A stretch of DNA of 9,310 bases from an uncultured Collinsella sp. GTDB taxonomy: Bacteria > Actinomycetota > Coriobacteriia > Coriobacteriales > Coriobacteriaceae. Position 1 is the first letter of the stretch; each line of letters begins with the position of its first letter. This document shows positions 1-7,796 of the stretch, one piece after another. The stretch spans positions 1-9,310 of the forward strand of contig CABUZE010000024.1 of the NCBI GenBank assembly GCA_902495955.1. Reading direction: 5' to 3'. The translations under genes were made by a program, and so were the position numbers. The notes beneath the pieces are model-generated. The model was not told the DNA's origin, made no database searches, and saw nothing but the letters and a program-made list of their open reading frames with translations.

Positions 1-10
1 ACCGCGTAAC

Positions 11-457
11 CTAAAGGTTGTCGGTGTCCAAGACGATGGTGAATGGGCCGTCGTTGATCAAGTCGACTTTCATATCGGCGCCAAAAATGCCGTGCGCCAC
101 GTGTTCGACATCTTGGCGAACGAGCGTCAGGAAGTACTCGTAGAGCTCGTTGGCGACATCGGGGGCGCCGGCATCCGTAAACGATGGGCGGCGACCGTAG
201 CGGCAGTCGGCGAACAGCGTGAACTGCGACACCACGAGCACCTCGCCGTCGACATCGGCAAGCGCCAAGTTGGTCTTGCCGTTCTCGTCCTCGTTGATAC
301 GCAGCCCGCGGAGCTTGCCCCACAGCTTGTCGGCCTCGGCACGCGTATCGCCATGGCCCACACCCAGCAGCACCAGGTAGCCGCGTCCAATGCGGCCCAC
401 GCACTCGCCGTCGACCGTCACGCCGGCGTTGAGCACGCGCTGCACCACCGCACGCAC
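11..457 (-). CDS. dtd: D-aminoacyl-tRNA deacylase
   Basis: Hydrolyses the ester bond of D-aminoacyl-tRNA (and glycyl-tRNA-Ala), recycling tRNA mischarged with D-amino acids; a cytoplasmic homodimer. The 148-residue protein has the usual family length and opening (MRAVVQRV). The two active-site signatures are visible: SQFTLFAD at residues 77-84 and the Gly-cisPro motif NDGPFT at 135-140, which reaches across the dimer. The start codon is GTG (457-455). It lies three bases after the rdgB stop, and the Shine-Dalgarno GAGGAG sits inside the last rdgB codons, so translation is probably coupled to rdgB. The gene ends with TAG 10 bases from the window edge, so no terminator can be judged. Its presence near murI, which makes D-glutamate, is functionally sensible. 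Identity is very secure. Confidence 0.96.
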   Translation of the reverse strand: MRAVVQRVLNAGVTVDGECVGRIGRGYLVLLGVGHGDTRAEADKLWGKLRGLRINEDENGKTNLALADVDGEVLVVSQFTLFADCRYGRRPSFTDAGAPDVANELYEYFLTLVRQDVEHVAHGIFGADMKVDLINDGPFTIVLDTDNL

Positions 458-460
458 GGT

Positions 461-1102
461 CTACTCCTCGCCCGTCAGCTTGGCGGACAGATGCTCGAGC
501 GCGTGGAAACGATGGCTGATGGCGTTCTTCTCGTCAGCCGTCAGCTCGGCCATGGTCTTGCCCGGCGTGTCGACCGGCAGGAAAAGCGGGTCGTAGCCAA
601 AGCCGTGATCGCCGCGGCCCTCGTGCGCGATAACGCCCTCGCAGGCGCCCTCGCCATAGGTGACCAAACCGTCCGTGTCGATGAGCGCGACGACACTCAT
701 AAAGCGCGCGGTGCGATCCTCGTCGGCCACGCCATCCAGATTCACGAGCAGCTTGGCATTGTTGGCGGCGTCGTCGCCGTGAACGCCCGCGTAGCGCGCG
801 CTATACACACCGGGCTCACCGTCCAGCGCGTCGACGACCAAGCCCGAATCGTCGGCAATGGCCATAAGGCCCGTCTCCTCAACCGCGGCTTGGGCCTTGA
901 TGATGGCGTTCTCCAAAAACGTCGTGCCGTTTTCCTCGGGATCCTCAAAATCACCCAGCTGGCCGAGCGCCACAAAGCGCACCTCGGGCATGACCTTGCC
1001 CAAAATGGCCTCGATCTCGGTGAGTTTATGAGCGTTTCCGGTTGCCACGACGATGGTCGCCGCCGGGTCGAGGGTGTCGATGTCGATCTTCTCAAGTGCC
1101 AT
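461..1102 (-). CDS. rdgB: XTP/dITP diphosphatase (HAM1/RdgB family)
   Basis: House-cleaning pyrophosphatase that converts dITP, ITP and XTP to monophosphates and so keeps deaminated purines out of DNA and RNA. The 213-residue protein is slightly longer than the approximately 197-residue E. coli enzyme because of an N-terminal extension of about 15 residues before the beta-strand IVVATGN. Family motifs are in order: TGNAHK (21-26, nucleotide binding), EENGTTFLENAIIKA (57-71), the metal and catalytic ADDSGL (83-88), GVYSARYAG (98-106), then GFGYDPLF and SHRFHAL near the C-terminus. The start is well supported: AAGGAGG (1115-1109) stands six bases before the ATG. The 140-base gap to the preceding rph contains a terminator-like hairpin; dtd follows after three bases. 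The rph-rdgB neighbourhood is common in bacteria. Confidence 0.96.
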   Translation of the reverse strand: MALEKIDIDTLDPAATIVVATGNAHKLTEIEAILGKVMPEVRFVALGQLGDFEDPEENGTTFLENAIIKAQAAVEETGLMAIADDSGLVVDALDGEPGVYSARYAGVHGDDAANNAKLLVNLDGVADEDRTARFMSVVALIDTDGLVTYGEGACEGVIAHEGRGDHGFGYDPLFLPVDTPGKTMAELTADEKNAISHRFHALEHLSAKLTGEE

Positions 1103-1206
1103 AACTGGCCTCCTTGTCTCTATAGCAAGCCGCGTGAGGGGCGTTTGGGCACTTGACCTCTCCCCTCTCAGGCGATCGGACCTTTCAACGCAGCATTTCA
1201 GCAGAT

Positions 1207-1244
1207 AAAACCTACCAAAATAAACCCGTCCCTTTTGGCAGGTT
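1207..1244 (-). terminator. Terminator-like hairpin after rph
   Basis: On the minus strand a 12-base arm (1244-1233) pairs with 1220-1209, with one G-T wobble and a 12-base loop, and is followed by a short T stretch (TTTT, then A). The 5' arm overlaps the rph stop codon TAA (1245-1243). The stem is strong but the T-tract is weak, so this may be a partial terminator or attenuator that lowers read-through into rdgB-dtd, or an mRNA 3'-end stabiliser. Confidence 0.55.
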
Positions 1245-1968
1245 AGGCGATGGCTTGGCGCTGAAGCTCGATGAGTTCGGCGATACCCTTGTCGCCCAGG
1301 TCGAGCAGGGCGTTGAGGCGTTTGCGGTCAAAGGGCGCCTGCTCGCCGGTGCCCTGGAGCTCGATCATCTCGCCGGTGTCGGTGGCGACGAGGTTCATGT
1401 CGACCTCGGCATGGCTGTCCTCCGAATAATCGAGGTCAAGCAGAATATTGCCGTCGACAACGCCCATGGAGATGGCAGCCACCTGGCCGATAAGCGGGAT
1501 GCGTTCGATCTTGCCCGCCTCGACCCACATGGCGAGGGCGTCGTGCAGCGCCACCCAGGCGCCGGTGATGCTCGCTGTACGCGTGCCGCCATCGGCCTGA
1601 ATCACATCGCAGTCGACGGTGACGGTGTACTCGCCGAGCGCCTTCATGTTGACGACGGTACGCAGGCTGCGGCCAATGAGGCGCTCGATCTCCATGGAGC
1701 GACCCTTGCGGTTGGCGTGTTCGCGCTTGCAGCGCTTGCCGGTCGACGCCGGCAGCATGGCGTATTCCGCGGTCACCCAGCCGGCCTTAGCTCCCTTTCG
1801 CCAGCCCGGTACGCCCTCCTCGATAGTGGCGGCGCACAGCACGCGCGTGTCACCGAACTCGGCCAAACACGAGCCGTGGGCGTGCTTCATGACGCCACGG
1901 GTGAGCTTAACGGGGCGCAACTCGTTGGCGGCGCGGCCGTTGGCGCGGTTGACCTGCATGTACTCCAT
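1243..1968 (-). CDS. rph: Ribonuclease PH
   Basis: Phosphate-dependent 3'-5' exoribonuclease that trims the 3' extension of tRNA precursors and releases nucleoside diphosphates; it normally acts as a ring-shaped hexamer in the cytoplasm. The protein has 241 residues, the usual length. Signatures seen: [11 protein letters not shown] (10-20), RSLR (100-103), the family signature [19 protein letters not shown] (120-138) with the phosphate-binding GTR, and the catalytic acidic segment DLDYSEDS (178-185) followed by EVDMN. The ATG at 1968 is supported by AAGGA (1980-1976) seven bases upstream; the Met at residue 4 is a less likely start. It lies 54 bases after murI without a visible terminator, so co-transcription is likely. 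Confidence 0.97.
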   Translation of the reverse strand: MEYMQVNRANGRAANELRPVKLTRGVMKHAHGSCLAEFGDTRVLCAATIEEGVPGWRKGAKAGWVTAEYAMLPASTGKRCKREHANRKGRSMEIERLIGRSLRTVVNMKALGEYTVTVDCDVIQADGGTRTASITGAWVALHDALAMWVEAGKIERIPLIGQVAAISMGVVDGNILLDLDYSEDSHAEVDMNLVATDTGEMIELQGTGEQAPFDRKRLNALLDLGDKGIAELIELQRQAIA

Positions 1969-2022
1969 AGAAATTTCCTTTCGGCAAAAGATGTGGCGGA
2001 GGCTTTGGCGGCTGCCTTACAT

Positions 2023-2907
2023 CTATTTCAGCTCATCGATATCGATATGTTCGATGCTCTTGAGCGGCTGACCAAAGATAAAGCTGCCCGCCACCGCAAA
2101 CTCGGCAATGTTATCAGCCGTCGTGGCAAAACGATGCTGCGGCTCGGCGGCGTCGCCCGCCAGCTGCTCGCGGCGCGTGAGGATATCGGTCAGCTCGCGC
2201 GTGGTCTCCTCGGCGGAACTCACGACGCGCACCCCAGGCCCCAGCGCATGGCGGATAGGTCCCACCAACAGCGGGAAATGCGTACAGCCGAGCACCACGG
2301 TATCGATACCGTGGTCGCGCAGCGGCTCAACCGTGGCACCCACCAGCGCACGCACGGCAGGCGTATCGAAGATATCCTCGTTCTCAAGCCACTGTTCCTG
2401 CAGATGTGCACCCGAGGCGAGCTCGTGTTCGACAACCTCGACAAAGCTCGAGGCAGGACAGCCGTATACATCGACGCCGGCATCCAGGTCCTGAATGGCG
2501 CGCGTGTAGGCGCCCGAGCGAATAGTGAGGTTGGTGGCGAGCACGCCCACGCGACGCGTACGCGTGCTGTTGATTGCTGCACGGGCACCCGGCGCAATCA
2601 CGCCGATCACGGGAACGTCGAGCACCTGCTGGGCCAGACGCAAGGCCGCAGCGGTCGCCGTGTTGCAGGCGATGACCATAATCTTGACGTCGTGCTTCGA
2701 AAGCCAACGACCCGCCTGCAGCGCAAACGAGCGCACCTCATCCTCGGTGCGCGTGCCGTAGGGGCAGCGCTTGGTGTCGCCAAAGTAGTAGACGGACTCG
2801 TGCGGCAACGCCGTCGCAATCGCGCGCGCAACCGTCAGACCGCCCAAACCAGAATCGAACACGCCAATCGGGCGCGTGTCGCCTGCCGGATTCTCGATAT
2901 CGGACAT
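2023..2907 (-). CDS. murI: Glutamate racemase
   Basis: Interconverts L- and D-glutamate without a cofactor and supplies D-Glu for the second position of the peptidoglycan stem peptide. The 294-residue protein has the typical racemase fold signatures: GVFDSGLGGLTV with the catalytic-site Asp18/Ser19, YFGDTKRCPYGTR (41-53), the first catalytic cysteine in IACNTATA (Cys81) and the second in LGCTHFPLL (Cys208). All expected active-site residues appear intact. The Shine-Dalgarno GGTGAGG (2916-2910) lies only two bases from the ATG, which is close, but no other in-frame start stands between the SD and the first conserved motif. It sits 51 bases after the HAD gene and 54 before rph. The order murI-rph-rdgB is a frequent bacterial arrangement. 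Confidence 0.97.
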   Translation of the reverse strand: MSDIENPAGDTRPIGVFDSGLGGLTVARAIATALPHESVYYFGDTKRCPYGTRTEDEVRSFALQAGRWLSKHDVKIMVIACNTATAAALRLAQQVLDVPVIGVIAPGARAAINSTRTRRVGVLATNLTIRSGAYTRAIQDLDAGVDVYGCPASSFVEVVEHELASGAHLQEQWLENEDIFDTPAVRALVGATVEPLRDHGIDTVVLGCTHFPLLVGPIRHALGPGVRVVSSAEETTRELTDILTRREQLAGDAAEPQHRFATTADNIAEFAVAGSFIFGQPLKSIEHIDIDELK

Positions 2908-2958
2908 TACCTCACCAGTCTCTCTCGAAAAGACATGTCCACGTGCGGCGACGCCGCG

Positions 2959-3870
2959 CTACGAACGCGCCGCGACCAGCAGCTCTGCCGTCGCCGCCCA
3001 ACCGTCGACAATTTTGCCGCGCGTAACGAAAGCGTTCTCGCAAGCAGCCAGGAACTCGAGCGCGCCGGCGCTCGTCAGGCCATTCTCGACCAGGCAGAAC
3101 GTGCCCACGTGATCGGCCATGTAGAAGTCGGACTCGGAATCGCCGAGCGCCAACGTCTCCTCGCGCTCGATCCCCAGGTGCTCGCAGAAGCGCGCAATGG
3201 CGACGCCTTTGTTGAGGCCCGCGGGGTTGATGTTGAATGCGCGACCGTCCTCGACGCGATCGAGCTCGAGCGTCGTCGGCTTGGACAGGTGAGTCAGATG
3301 GCCGTTGCAAGCCCAGATCAGACCGCAGCCGGCCTCGTCCAGGATGGCCTGAACCTCATCGTCGGGCACATCGCCGCGCATGCCGACGGTTACCTCACGG
3401 TACTTGTAGCCGGTCGACATGTCGTTGTGGTACTCGATCTTGTGCGGCCAGCGGGCAAGGATCTTCTCACACACGCCGGTCTGCTCGATCACCTGGTGCG
3501 GCGTGAGGCCGCAAGAGGGGTCGTAGGGCATGTCGCCGGTCAGATACTCCCAATCGTTGGCTTTGAGGTCGTACATGACCAGGCCGCCCATCTCGCCGAT
3601 GTAGGAGTTGAGGCCGAGCACGCGCGCGTCCTCGTGGATCATGGTACGGTTGCGGCCCGAGGTGGGAACCACCTGAATACCAGCGCGAGCGAGCGCCACG
3701 ACGGCCTCGACGAGTTTGGTCGAGGGGTTGCCGTCGTTGTCGCGCAGCACGCACGAGCCGGGTGCGAGCATCGTGGCATCCAGGTCGGTAAAAACGTACT
3801 TGACCTTGGCCAAGCGCCCGCGCATCTCGCCCGAAAGCTCAGCGACGGTCGGCAGGGTATTGTGGGACAT
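2959..3870 (-). CDS. HAD-superfamily (Cof-like, class IIB) hydrolase
   Basis: Predicted cytoplasmic phosphatase of 303 residues, substrate unknown. Haloacid dehalogenase motifs are complete, numbering from the chosen start: motif I DLDATM (nucleophile Asp29, Asp31), motif II TSGR (70-73), motif III Lys221 in LNKGVAIA, and motif IV GDSESDFYM (243-251). The large segment between motifs II and III (about residues 85-210) is the size of a Cof-type C2 cap, as in sugar-phosphate and phosphoglycerate phosphatases. An in-frame ATG exists upstream at 3912, but it has no Shine-Dalgarno, whereas the ATG at 3870 has GGAG (3879-3876) five bases ahead; I therefore chose 3870. The gene sits between murE (107-base gap) and murI (51-base gap). 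A link to wall precursor or sugar-phosphate metabolism is only suggested by that position. Confidence 0.85.
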   Translation of the reverse strand: MSHNTLPTVAELSGEMRGRLAKVKYVFTDLDATMLAPGSCVLRDNDGNPSTKLVEAVVALARAGIQVVPTSGRNRTMIHEDARVLGLNSYIGEMGGLVMYDLKANDWEYLTGDMPYDPSCGLTPHQVIEQTGVCEKILARWPHKIEYHNDMSTGYKYREVTVGMRGDVPDDEVQAILDEAGCGLIWACNGHLTHLSKPTTLELDRVEDGRAFNINPAGLNKGVAIARFCEHLGIEREETLALGDSESDFYMADHVGTFCLVENGLTSAGALEFLAACENAFVTRGKIVDGWAATAELLVAARS

Positions 3871-3977
3871 GGTTACTCCGTTTACGTAGAAGGGTTTGGA
3901 CTTGGACGGCATGTTTTGATCGAGGGAACACGCTTATGGCGACAGCGCACTCAGGGCGCCGCCGCCATCATGGTTCA

Positions 3978-5540
3978 TTAGTCAAACTGGGTAACATCGA
4001 TCAGGCGATTGGCCAACGAAAGGTCGCTCTCGATGGGCACGAACTCGTCACCCACGTGCATGAGCTCCTCGTCACCCTTTGCCAGCAGCAAGACAATGGT
4101 GGGAGCATCGGGGTTGACGTACTCCTCGCGCGCCGCCTTGAACGCCGCATGCACAGCGGCTTCGCGGTCGAGGATGATCTTGTTCGGCGTATCGTCGGGA
4201 ACATGTTCGGCAAGCTCGCGACAGACCTTCATCGGGTCCTCGTGAGCCGGGTCCTCATTGGCAAAGATCATCAGGTCGGAATACGGTGCGGCCTCGCGCG
4301 GAAGCTGCTCGCGGCGCTCCTGCGCCTTGCCGCCGGCAGCGCCAAACACTGCGATGACCGGGCTGGCGGGAAACGCGCGCTTGACCGACGAGAAAAGCGA
4401 GCGGAACGAAAGCTGGTTGTGCGCGTAGTCGACGACACAAATCACGCGGCCGTCCTTCGACTCCACGACCTCCATACGGCCCGGCACACGCAGTTTGGAG
4501 AGGCCCTTCTTGATAGCCTCGATACCGATGCCGATCTCGCGCGCAGCGGCGATAGCGACCAGCGCGTTCTCCACGTTAAAGTCTCCCGCGATACCCAGCA
4601 GGATCTTCTCCCCCGCCTCGGACTCGTCGGCACACAGGCCATGCAAGTTGAACTCGATGCTAAAGCCGACCATGCGTACGTCGCTCGCCCACAGGCTTGC
4701 CTCGGGATGCTCGACGCCAACGGTCACCAAGCGCTCGGCCGTCGACGCTGCCTCCAGCACACGGTCGACCTCTTCGGTGCCCAGATTCACCACGGCGGTC
4801 TTTGCCTGGTCAAAAATCCTGAGCTTGCTCTCAAAATAATCCTCAAACGTGGGGTGTTCGATCGGCGAGATGTGGTCGCGGCCGATGTTGAGGAAGCACG
4901 CCACGTCAAACGGCAGATTCTCGACGCGTTGGTACTTGAGCGCCTGGCTCGAGACCTCCATGACCATGGACTGGCGACCGGACGTGCGGCAGTTGGCGAT
5001 ATGGCGCCAAACCTCGGGGGCCTCGGGCGTGGTGTTGGTGCTCTCGTAGCACTCGATGCCATCGTCGGTACTCACCGAGCCGATCATGCCGCAGGACTCG
5101 CCCGCCGCCTTGATGATGGACTGGAGCATAAAAGCGGCCGTGGTCTTTCCCTTGGTGCCGGTGATGCCCATGATCTTGACGTCGTGGTCGGGACGGTCGT
5201 AGACCTCCGGCGGCAGCAGGGCCATGGCCGTGCGAACACTATCAACAACCAGCATCGCAGCACCGCTCTCCTGCGCCAGCGGCTCCAGAGACTCGACCAG
5301 CGGCTCCTCGCACACAAATGCGACGGCGCCCGCATCGAGCGCCATGCTCAAAAACGCGGGCTTAAAGGCAGCACCTTTGCAGAAGAACACGTCACCTGCC
5401 GAGACCGCGCGCGAATCAAACGAGCAGCCGGTCACGGCACGCTCGTCAACCTGCTCTGATGCGCGCAGCTCGCCGCACACATCGAGCAGCTTGGCAAGCG
5501 TATCGACCGTGGTCACGGTCGCGGAATCCGAATGGTGCAT
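3978..5540 (-). CDS. murE: UDP-MurNAc-L-Ala-D-Glu:diamino acid ligase (MurE; probably L-Lys/L-Orn type)
   Basis: ATP-dependent Mur ligase that adds the third residue, a diamino acid, to UDP-MurNAc-L-Ala-D-Glu in the cytoplasm. The 520-residue protein shows the N-terminal UDP-binding motif SFDSRAVSAGDVFF (40-53), the P-loop GTKGKTT (128-134), STNTTPEAP (168-176), the region around Lys239 (YFESK), the expected carbamylated lysine, and the C-terminal domain with PGRMEVV and DYAHN. Where DAP-adding enzymes carry DNPR, this protein has EDPA (429-432), and the central PIEHPTFEDYF segment resembles the lysine-type MurE of streptococci. I infer a non-DAP substrate such as L-Lys or L-Orn. The usual EVSSHAL is EVSSQAL here. 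The ATG is preceded by AAAGGTG. It is the first gene of the mur-rph-rdgB-dtd cluster, downstream of the asnB terminator. Confidence 0.92.
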   Translation of the reverse strand: MHHSDSATVTTVDTLAKLLDVCGELRASEQVDERAVTGCSFDSRAVSAGDVFFCKGAAFKPAFLSMALDAGAVAFVCEEPLVESLEPLAQESGAAMLVVDSVRTAMALLPPEVYDRPDHDVKIMGITGTKGKTTAAFMLQSIIKAAGESCGMIGSVSTDDGIECYESTNTTPEAPEVWRHIANCRTSGRQSMVMEVSSQALKYQRVENLPFDVACFLNIGRDHISPIEHPTFEDYFESKLRIFDQAKTAVVNLGTEEVDRVLEAASTAERLVTVGVEHPEASLWASDVRMVGFSIEFNLHGLCADESEAGEKILLGIAGDFNVENALVAIAAAREIGIGIEAIKKGLSKLRVPGRMEVVESKDGRVICVVDYAHNQLSFRSLFSSVKRAFPASPVIAVFGAAGGKAQERREQLPREAAPYSDLMIFANEDPAHEDPMKVCRELAEHVPDDTPNKIILDREAAVHAAFKAAREEYVNPDAPTIVLLLAKGDEELMHVGDEFVPIESDLSLANRLIDVTQFD

Positions 5541-5575
5541 CTTTCACCTTTCTCAGCCATTTGGCAGGGACGGTT

Positions 5576-5604
5576 TTCATAGTAACTGAAACGTGCTCGC
5601 GCAA
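5576..5604 (-). promoter_or_regulatory. Candidate promoter for murE
   Basis: On the minus strand TTGCGC (5604-5599) and TATGAA (5581-5576) are spaced by exactly 17 bases, about 35 bases before the murE ATG. Both boxes are imperfect matches to the sigma-70 consensus. The -35 box overlaps the T-tract of the asnB terminator. A promoter is expected here because the terminator isolates murE from asnB, but this exact placement is tentative. Confidence 0.35.
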
Positions 5605-5627
5605 AAACGGCTCCCGGAGGAGCCGTT
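5603..5627 (-). terminator. Intrinsic terminator of asnB
   Basis: On the minus strand AACGGCTCC (5627-5619), loop TCCG, GGAGCCGTT (5614-5606) form a perfect nine-base-pair GC-rich stem whose 3' arm runs into a TTTTT tract ending at 5603. It lies 25 bases after the asnB stop codon. This is the clearest terminator in the window for a minus-strand gene and separates asnB from murE. Confidence 0.9.
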
Positions 5628-5652
5628 ACGCGCAGGCGTTCGTAAGCCGAGG

Positions 5653-7533
5653 CTAGGCAGCCTGAACAGAAGGCTGGCCCTCGTCGATAAAGAAGCGCTT
5701 GTACCACACTAGGAACACGAGCGGCGTATAGATCTTGCGCTGGAAATCGCCCTTGCCCGCAAAGTGCAGATCGAGCAGGTGCATGAGCTCGTCGGTATTG
5801 AAGAACTCACTTGCCCACGGCGCGGTGAAGTACTCCTTGACATAGTCGTACCACTTTTGCTCGCGCAGCCAGTAGACAATCGGCACCGGGAAGCCCACCT
5901 TGGGACGGGTGGCCCACTCATCGGGCAGCGACTTGTTGGCAGCGTGGCGGAGTACCTGTTTGTTGCCGTTCTCGTTAATACGGTAGCGGTCGGGAATATG
6001 CTCGGCGAACTCCATGACTTTGCGGTCCAGGAAGGGCACGCGCAGCTCCAGCGAGTGCGCCATGCACATCTTGTCGGCCTTGAGCAGAATGTCGCCCGGG
6101 AGCCACATGTTCATGTCCAGGTACTGCTTCTTGACCAGCTCGGGCTGACCCTTCACGCGTGCGTAGATGGGTGCAGCGAGCTCGAAGGCGCCGTCGCCGG
6201 TGTTGTACTCGGGCTTGAGCACGCCGTCGACCTCGCGCTCCGGCCATACCAGAGCCTGTCCCAGGAACGACTTCTCGGGGATCTCGGCACCCTTGACCAG
6301 GAAGTTATGGCCCTTGAAGTACGGCATATGCAGCGCCAGGTTACCGAGCGCGCGACGGATGGGCAGCGGCACCATCTTTTTGTACTTGCGCACCGGGACC
6401 GTGTCCTCGTAGTAGGCGTAGCCGCCAAAGAGCTCGTCGGCGCCTTCGCCCGAAAGCACGACGGTGACGTCCTTGCGCGCCATCTCGGCCAAGAACCACA
6501 GCGGTACAGACGACAGGTTGGACTGCGGCTCGTCCATGTGATACTGGATGTCCTCGAGTGCGCCAAAGAACTCGTCGGCGGTAATCATCTTGCGGACATT
6601 CTCGACGCCGAGCTTGTCAGAAAGCTCCTTGGCGTAGTTGGTCTCGTTGAAGTTCTTGTAATCGAAGCCCACCGAGAAGGTCTTGTCGGGCATGAGGCAA
6701 GCGGCAATATAGCTGGAGTCGACGCCGCCGGAGAGGAAGGAAGCGACCTTAACATCAGCGATGCGATGGGCCTCGACGCTTTCGTGCACAACCGCATCCA
6801 GCTCGTCGACGTACTCCTCGAACGGCTTCTCGACGGCGGAGTAATCGCAATCCCAATAGCGCTCGATGTTCATCTTGCCGGTCGGGATGTCTACGGTAAA
6901 GTAATGCGCCGGCGGCAGCTTGTAGACGCCCTCGAAGAAGGTCTCCTCGGTTGCCGAATACTGCAGCGTCATGTACGGACGCAGGGCCTTTTTGTTGACC
7001 GCCTTGTGGAAGTGCGGATAGTCCAGGAAGCTCTTGATCTCAGAGCCAAAGAGCACACCCGGCGCGCCGTCGCCAGCATCGGCCATGGGATAGTAGTAGA
7101 GCGGCTTGATGCCAAAGATATCGCGGGCGCCAAAGAGCTTGTTCTTCTTCTTGTCCCAGATGACGAAGGCGTACATACCGCGCAAGCGATCGAGTACGGC
7201 CTCGCCCCACTCTTCGTAGCCGTGCAGGAGGCTCTCGGTGTCGGCGCCGCAGTGGAACTTATAGCCCTTGGCCTCAAGCTCGGAGCGAAGCTCCTGGAAG
7301 TTGTAGATCTCGCCGTTGAAGACGATAACGACGCTGCCGTCCTCATTGGCCATGGGCTGAGTACCGGCCTCGGTCAGGTCGAGGATCGACAGGCGGCGGA
7401 AGCCCAGGGCAACGCGGCCATCGATAAACTGGCCGCTCATGTTGGGGCCGCGATGGAAGATACGGTCCATCATCTTGGTGAGCACCTCGGATTGGTTATC
7501 CGTCCCACCGACAAAACCGACAAAACCGCACAT
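5653..7533 (-). CDS. asnB: Asparagine synthetase (glutamine-hydrolysing)
   Basis: Makes L-asparagine from aspartate, glutamine and ATP. The 626-residue length is close to Bacillus-type AsnB and longer than the approximately 554-residue E. coli enzyme. The N-terminal Ntn glutaminase domain starts MCGFVGF, with the catalytic Cys2 exposed after Met removal, and has RRLSILDL (46-53), the oxyanion NGE (73-75) and the Asp98 of GADTES. The C-terminal synthetase domain carries the PP-loop SGGVDSS (268-274) and SGEGADELFGGY (361-372). AGAGGGG (7547-7541) is a good ribosome binding site seven bases ahead of the ATG. A TATACT at 7590-7585 could be a -10 box, but I see no matching -35. It is followed by a strong terminator, so it is probably a single-gene unit. 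Other class-II amidotransferase AsnB-like enzymes (wall or antibiotic amidation) are a less likely alternative. Confidence 0.93.
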   Translation of the reverse strand: MCGFVGFVGGTDNQSEVLTKMMDRIFHRGPNMSGQFIDGRVALGFRRLSILDLTEAGTQPMANEDGSVVIVFNGEIYNFQELRSELEAKGYKFHCGADTESLLHGYEEWGEAVLDRLRGMYAFVIWDKKKNKLFGARDIFGIKPLYYYPMADAGDGAPGVLFGSEIKSFLDYPHFHKAVNKKALRPYMTLQYSATEETFFEGVYKLPPAHYFTVDIPTGKMNIERYWDCDYSAVEKPFEEYVDELDAVVHESVEAHRIADVKVASFLSGGVDSSYIAACLMPDKTFSVGFDYKNFNETNYAKELSDKLGVENVRKMITADEFFGALEDIQYHMDEPQSNLSSVPLWFLAEMARKDVTVVLSGEGADELFGGYAYYEDTVPVRKYKKMVPLPIRRALGNLALHMPYFKGHNFLVKGAEIPEKSFLGQALVWPEREVDGVLKPEYNTGDGAFELAAPIYARVKGQPELVKKQYLDMNMWLPGDILLKADKMCMAHSLELRVPFLDRKVMEFAEHIPDRYRINENGNKQVLRHAANKSLPDEWATRPKVGFPVPIVYWLREQKWYDYVKEYFTAPWASEFFNTDELMHLLDLHFAGKGDFQRKIYTPLVFLVWYKRFFIDEGQPSVQAA

Positions 7534-7704
7534 ATACTATCCCCTCTGCTGTTGCTGGGTATCAAATCGAATCAGTAACTTTTGAGTATACCCGAGGGTG
7601 TAAAGAGGGGCGGAATGTTCAGGCAATCTCAACTGAATCAGCTCCGCGCCGACACGCGCCGGTTACCTTTAATGGATATGAGGTGAATGGGGCGATTGTT
7701 TTGC

Positions 7705-7710
7705 TATACT
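7705..7710 (+). promoter_or_regulatory. Candidate -10 box of the tRNA-Val promoter
   Basis: TATACT ends ten bases before the first tRNA nucleotide, so initiation would leave a leader of only a few bases. No convincing -35 hexamer is visible at 16-18 bases spacing, where GGTGAA-like sequence stands. Confidence 0.45.
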
Positions 7711-7720
7711 CTCTCCGCAC

Positions 7721-7796
7721 GGGCGATTGGCGCAACGGTTAGCGCAGGTGCTTTACACGCACAAGGCTGGGGGTTCGAATCCCTCATCGCCCACCA
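7721..7796 (+). tRNA. tRNA-Val (anticodon UAC)
   Basis: A complete 76-base cloverleaf with encoded CCA. The acceptor stem GGGCGAT (7721-7727) pairs perfectly with ATCGCCC (7786-7792). The D stem is GCGC/GCGC with loop AACGGTTA. The anticodon stem GGTGC (7747-7751) pairs with GCACA (7759-7763) except for a G-A mismatch at the top. The anticodon TAC is at 7754-7756, in loop TTTACAC. The variable loop is five bases. The T arm is GGGGG/CCCTC around TTCGAAT. The discriminator is A7793 and CCA ends the gene. It reads GUA and, by wobble, other valine codons. It is the only plus-strand gene here and is followed directly by its own terminator. Its 3' end is duplicated downstream. Confidence 0.97.

Noticed and set aside
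1119..1124. TATAGA on the minus strand as a -10 box for rdgB
   Set aside because: The start would fall inside the rdgB Shine-Dalgarno, and no -35 hexamer is present.
3912..3912. Upstream ATG at 3912 as the start of the HAD gene
   Set aside because: No ribosome binding site precedes it, while the ATG at 3870 has GGAG at a proper distance and still precedes motif I.
1153..3981. A 942-codon open frame on the plus strand
   Set aside because: It runs antisense to rph, murI and the HAD gene, all of which have intact family motifs. Long antisense frames are common in GC-rich coding DNA; its translation shows no domain.
5764..7578. A 604-codon plus-strand frame opposite asnB
   Set aside because: It is the mirror of the well-supported asnB and has no recognisable motif. 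The same holds for the 507-codon frame opposite murE (3936-5459) and the 354-codon frame opposite rdgB and dtd.
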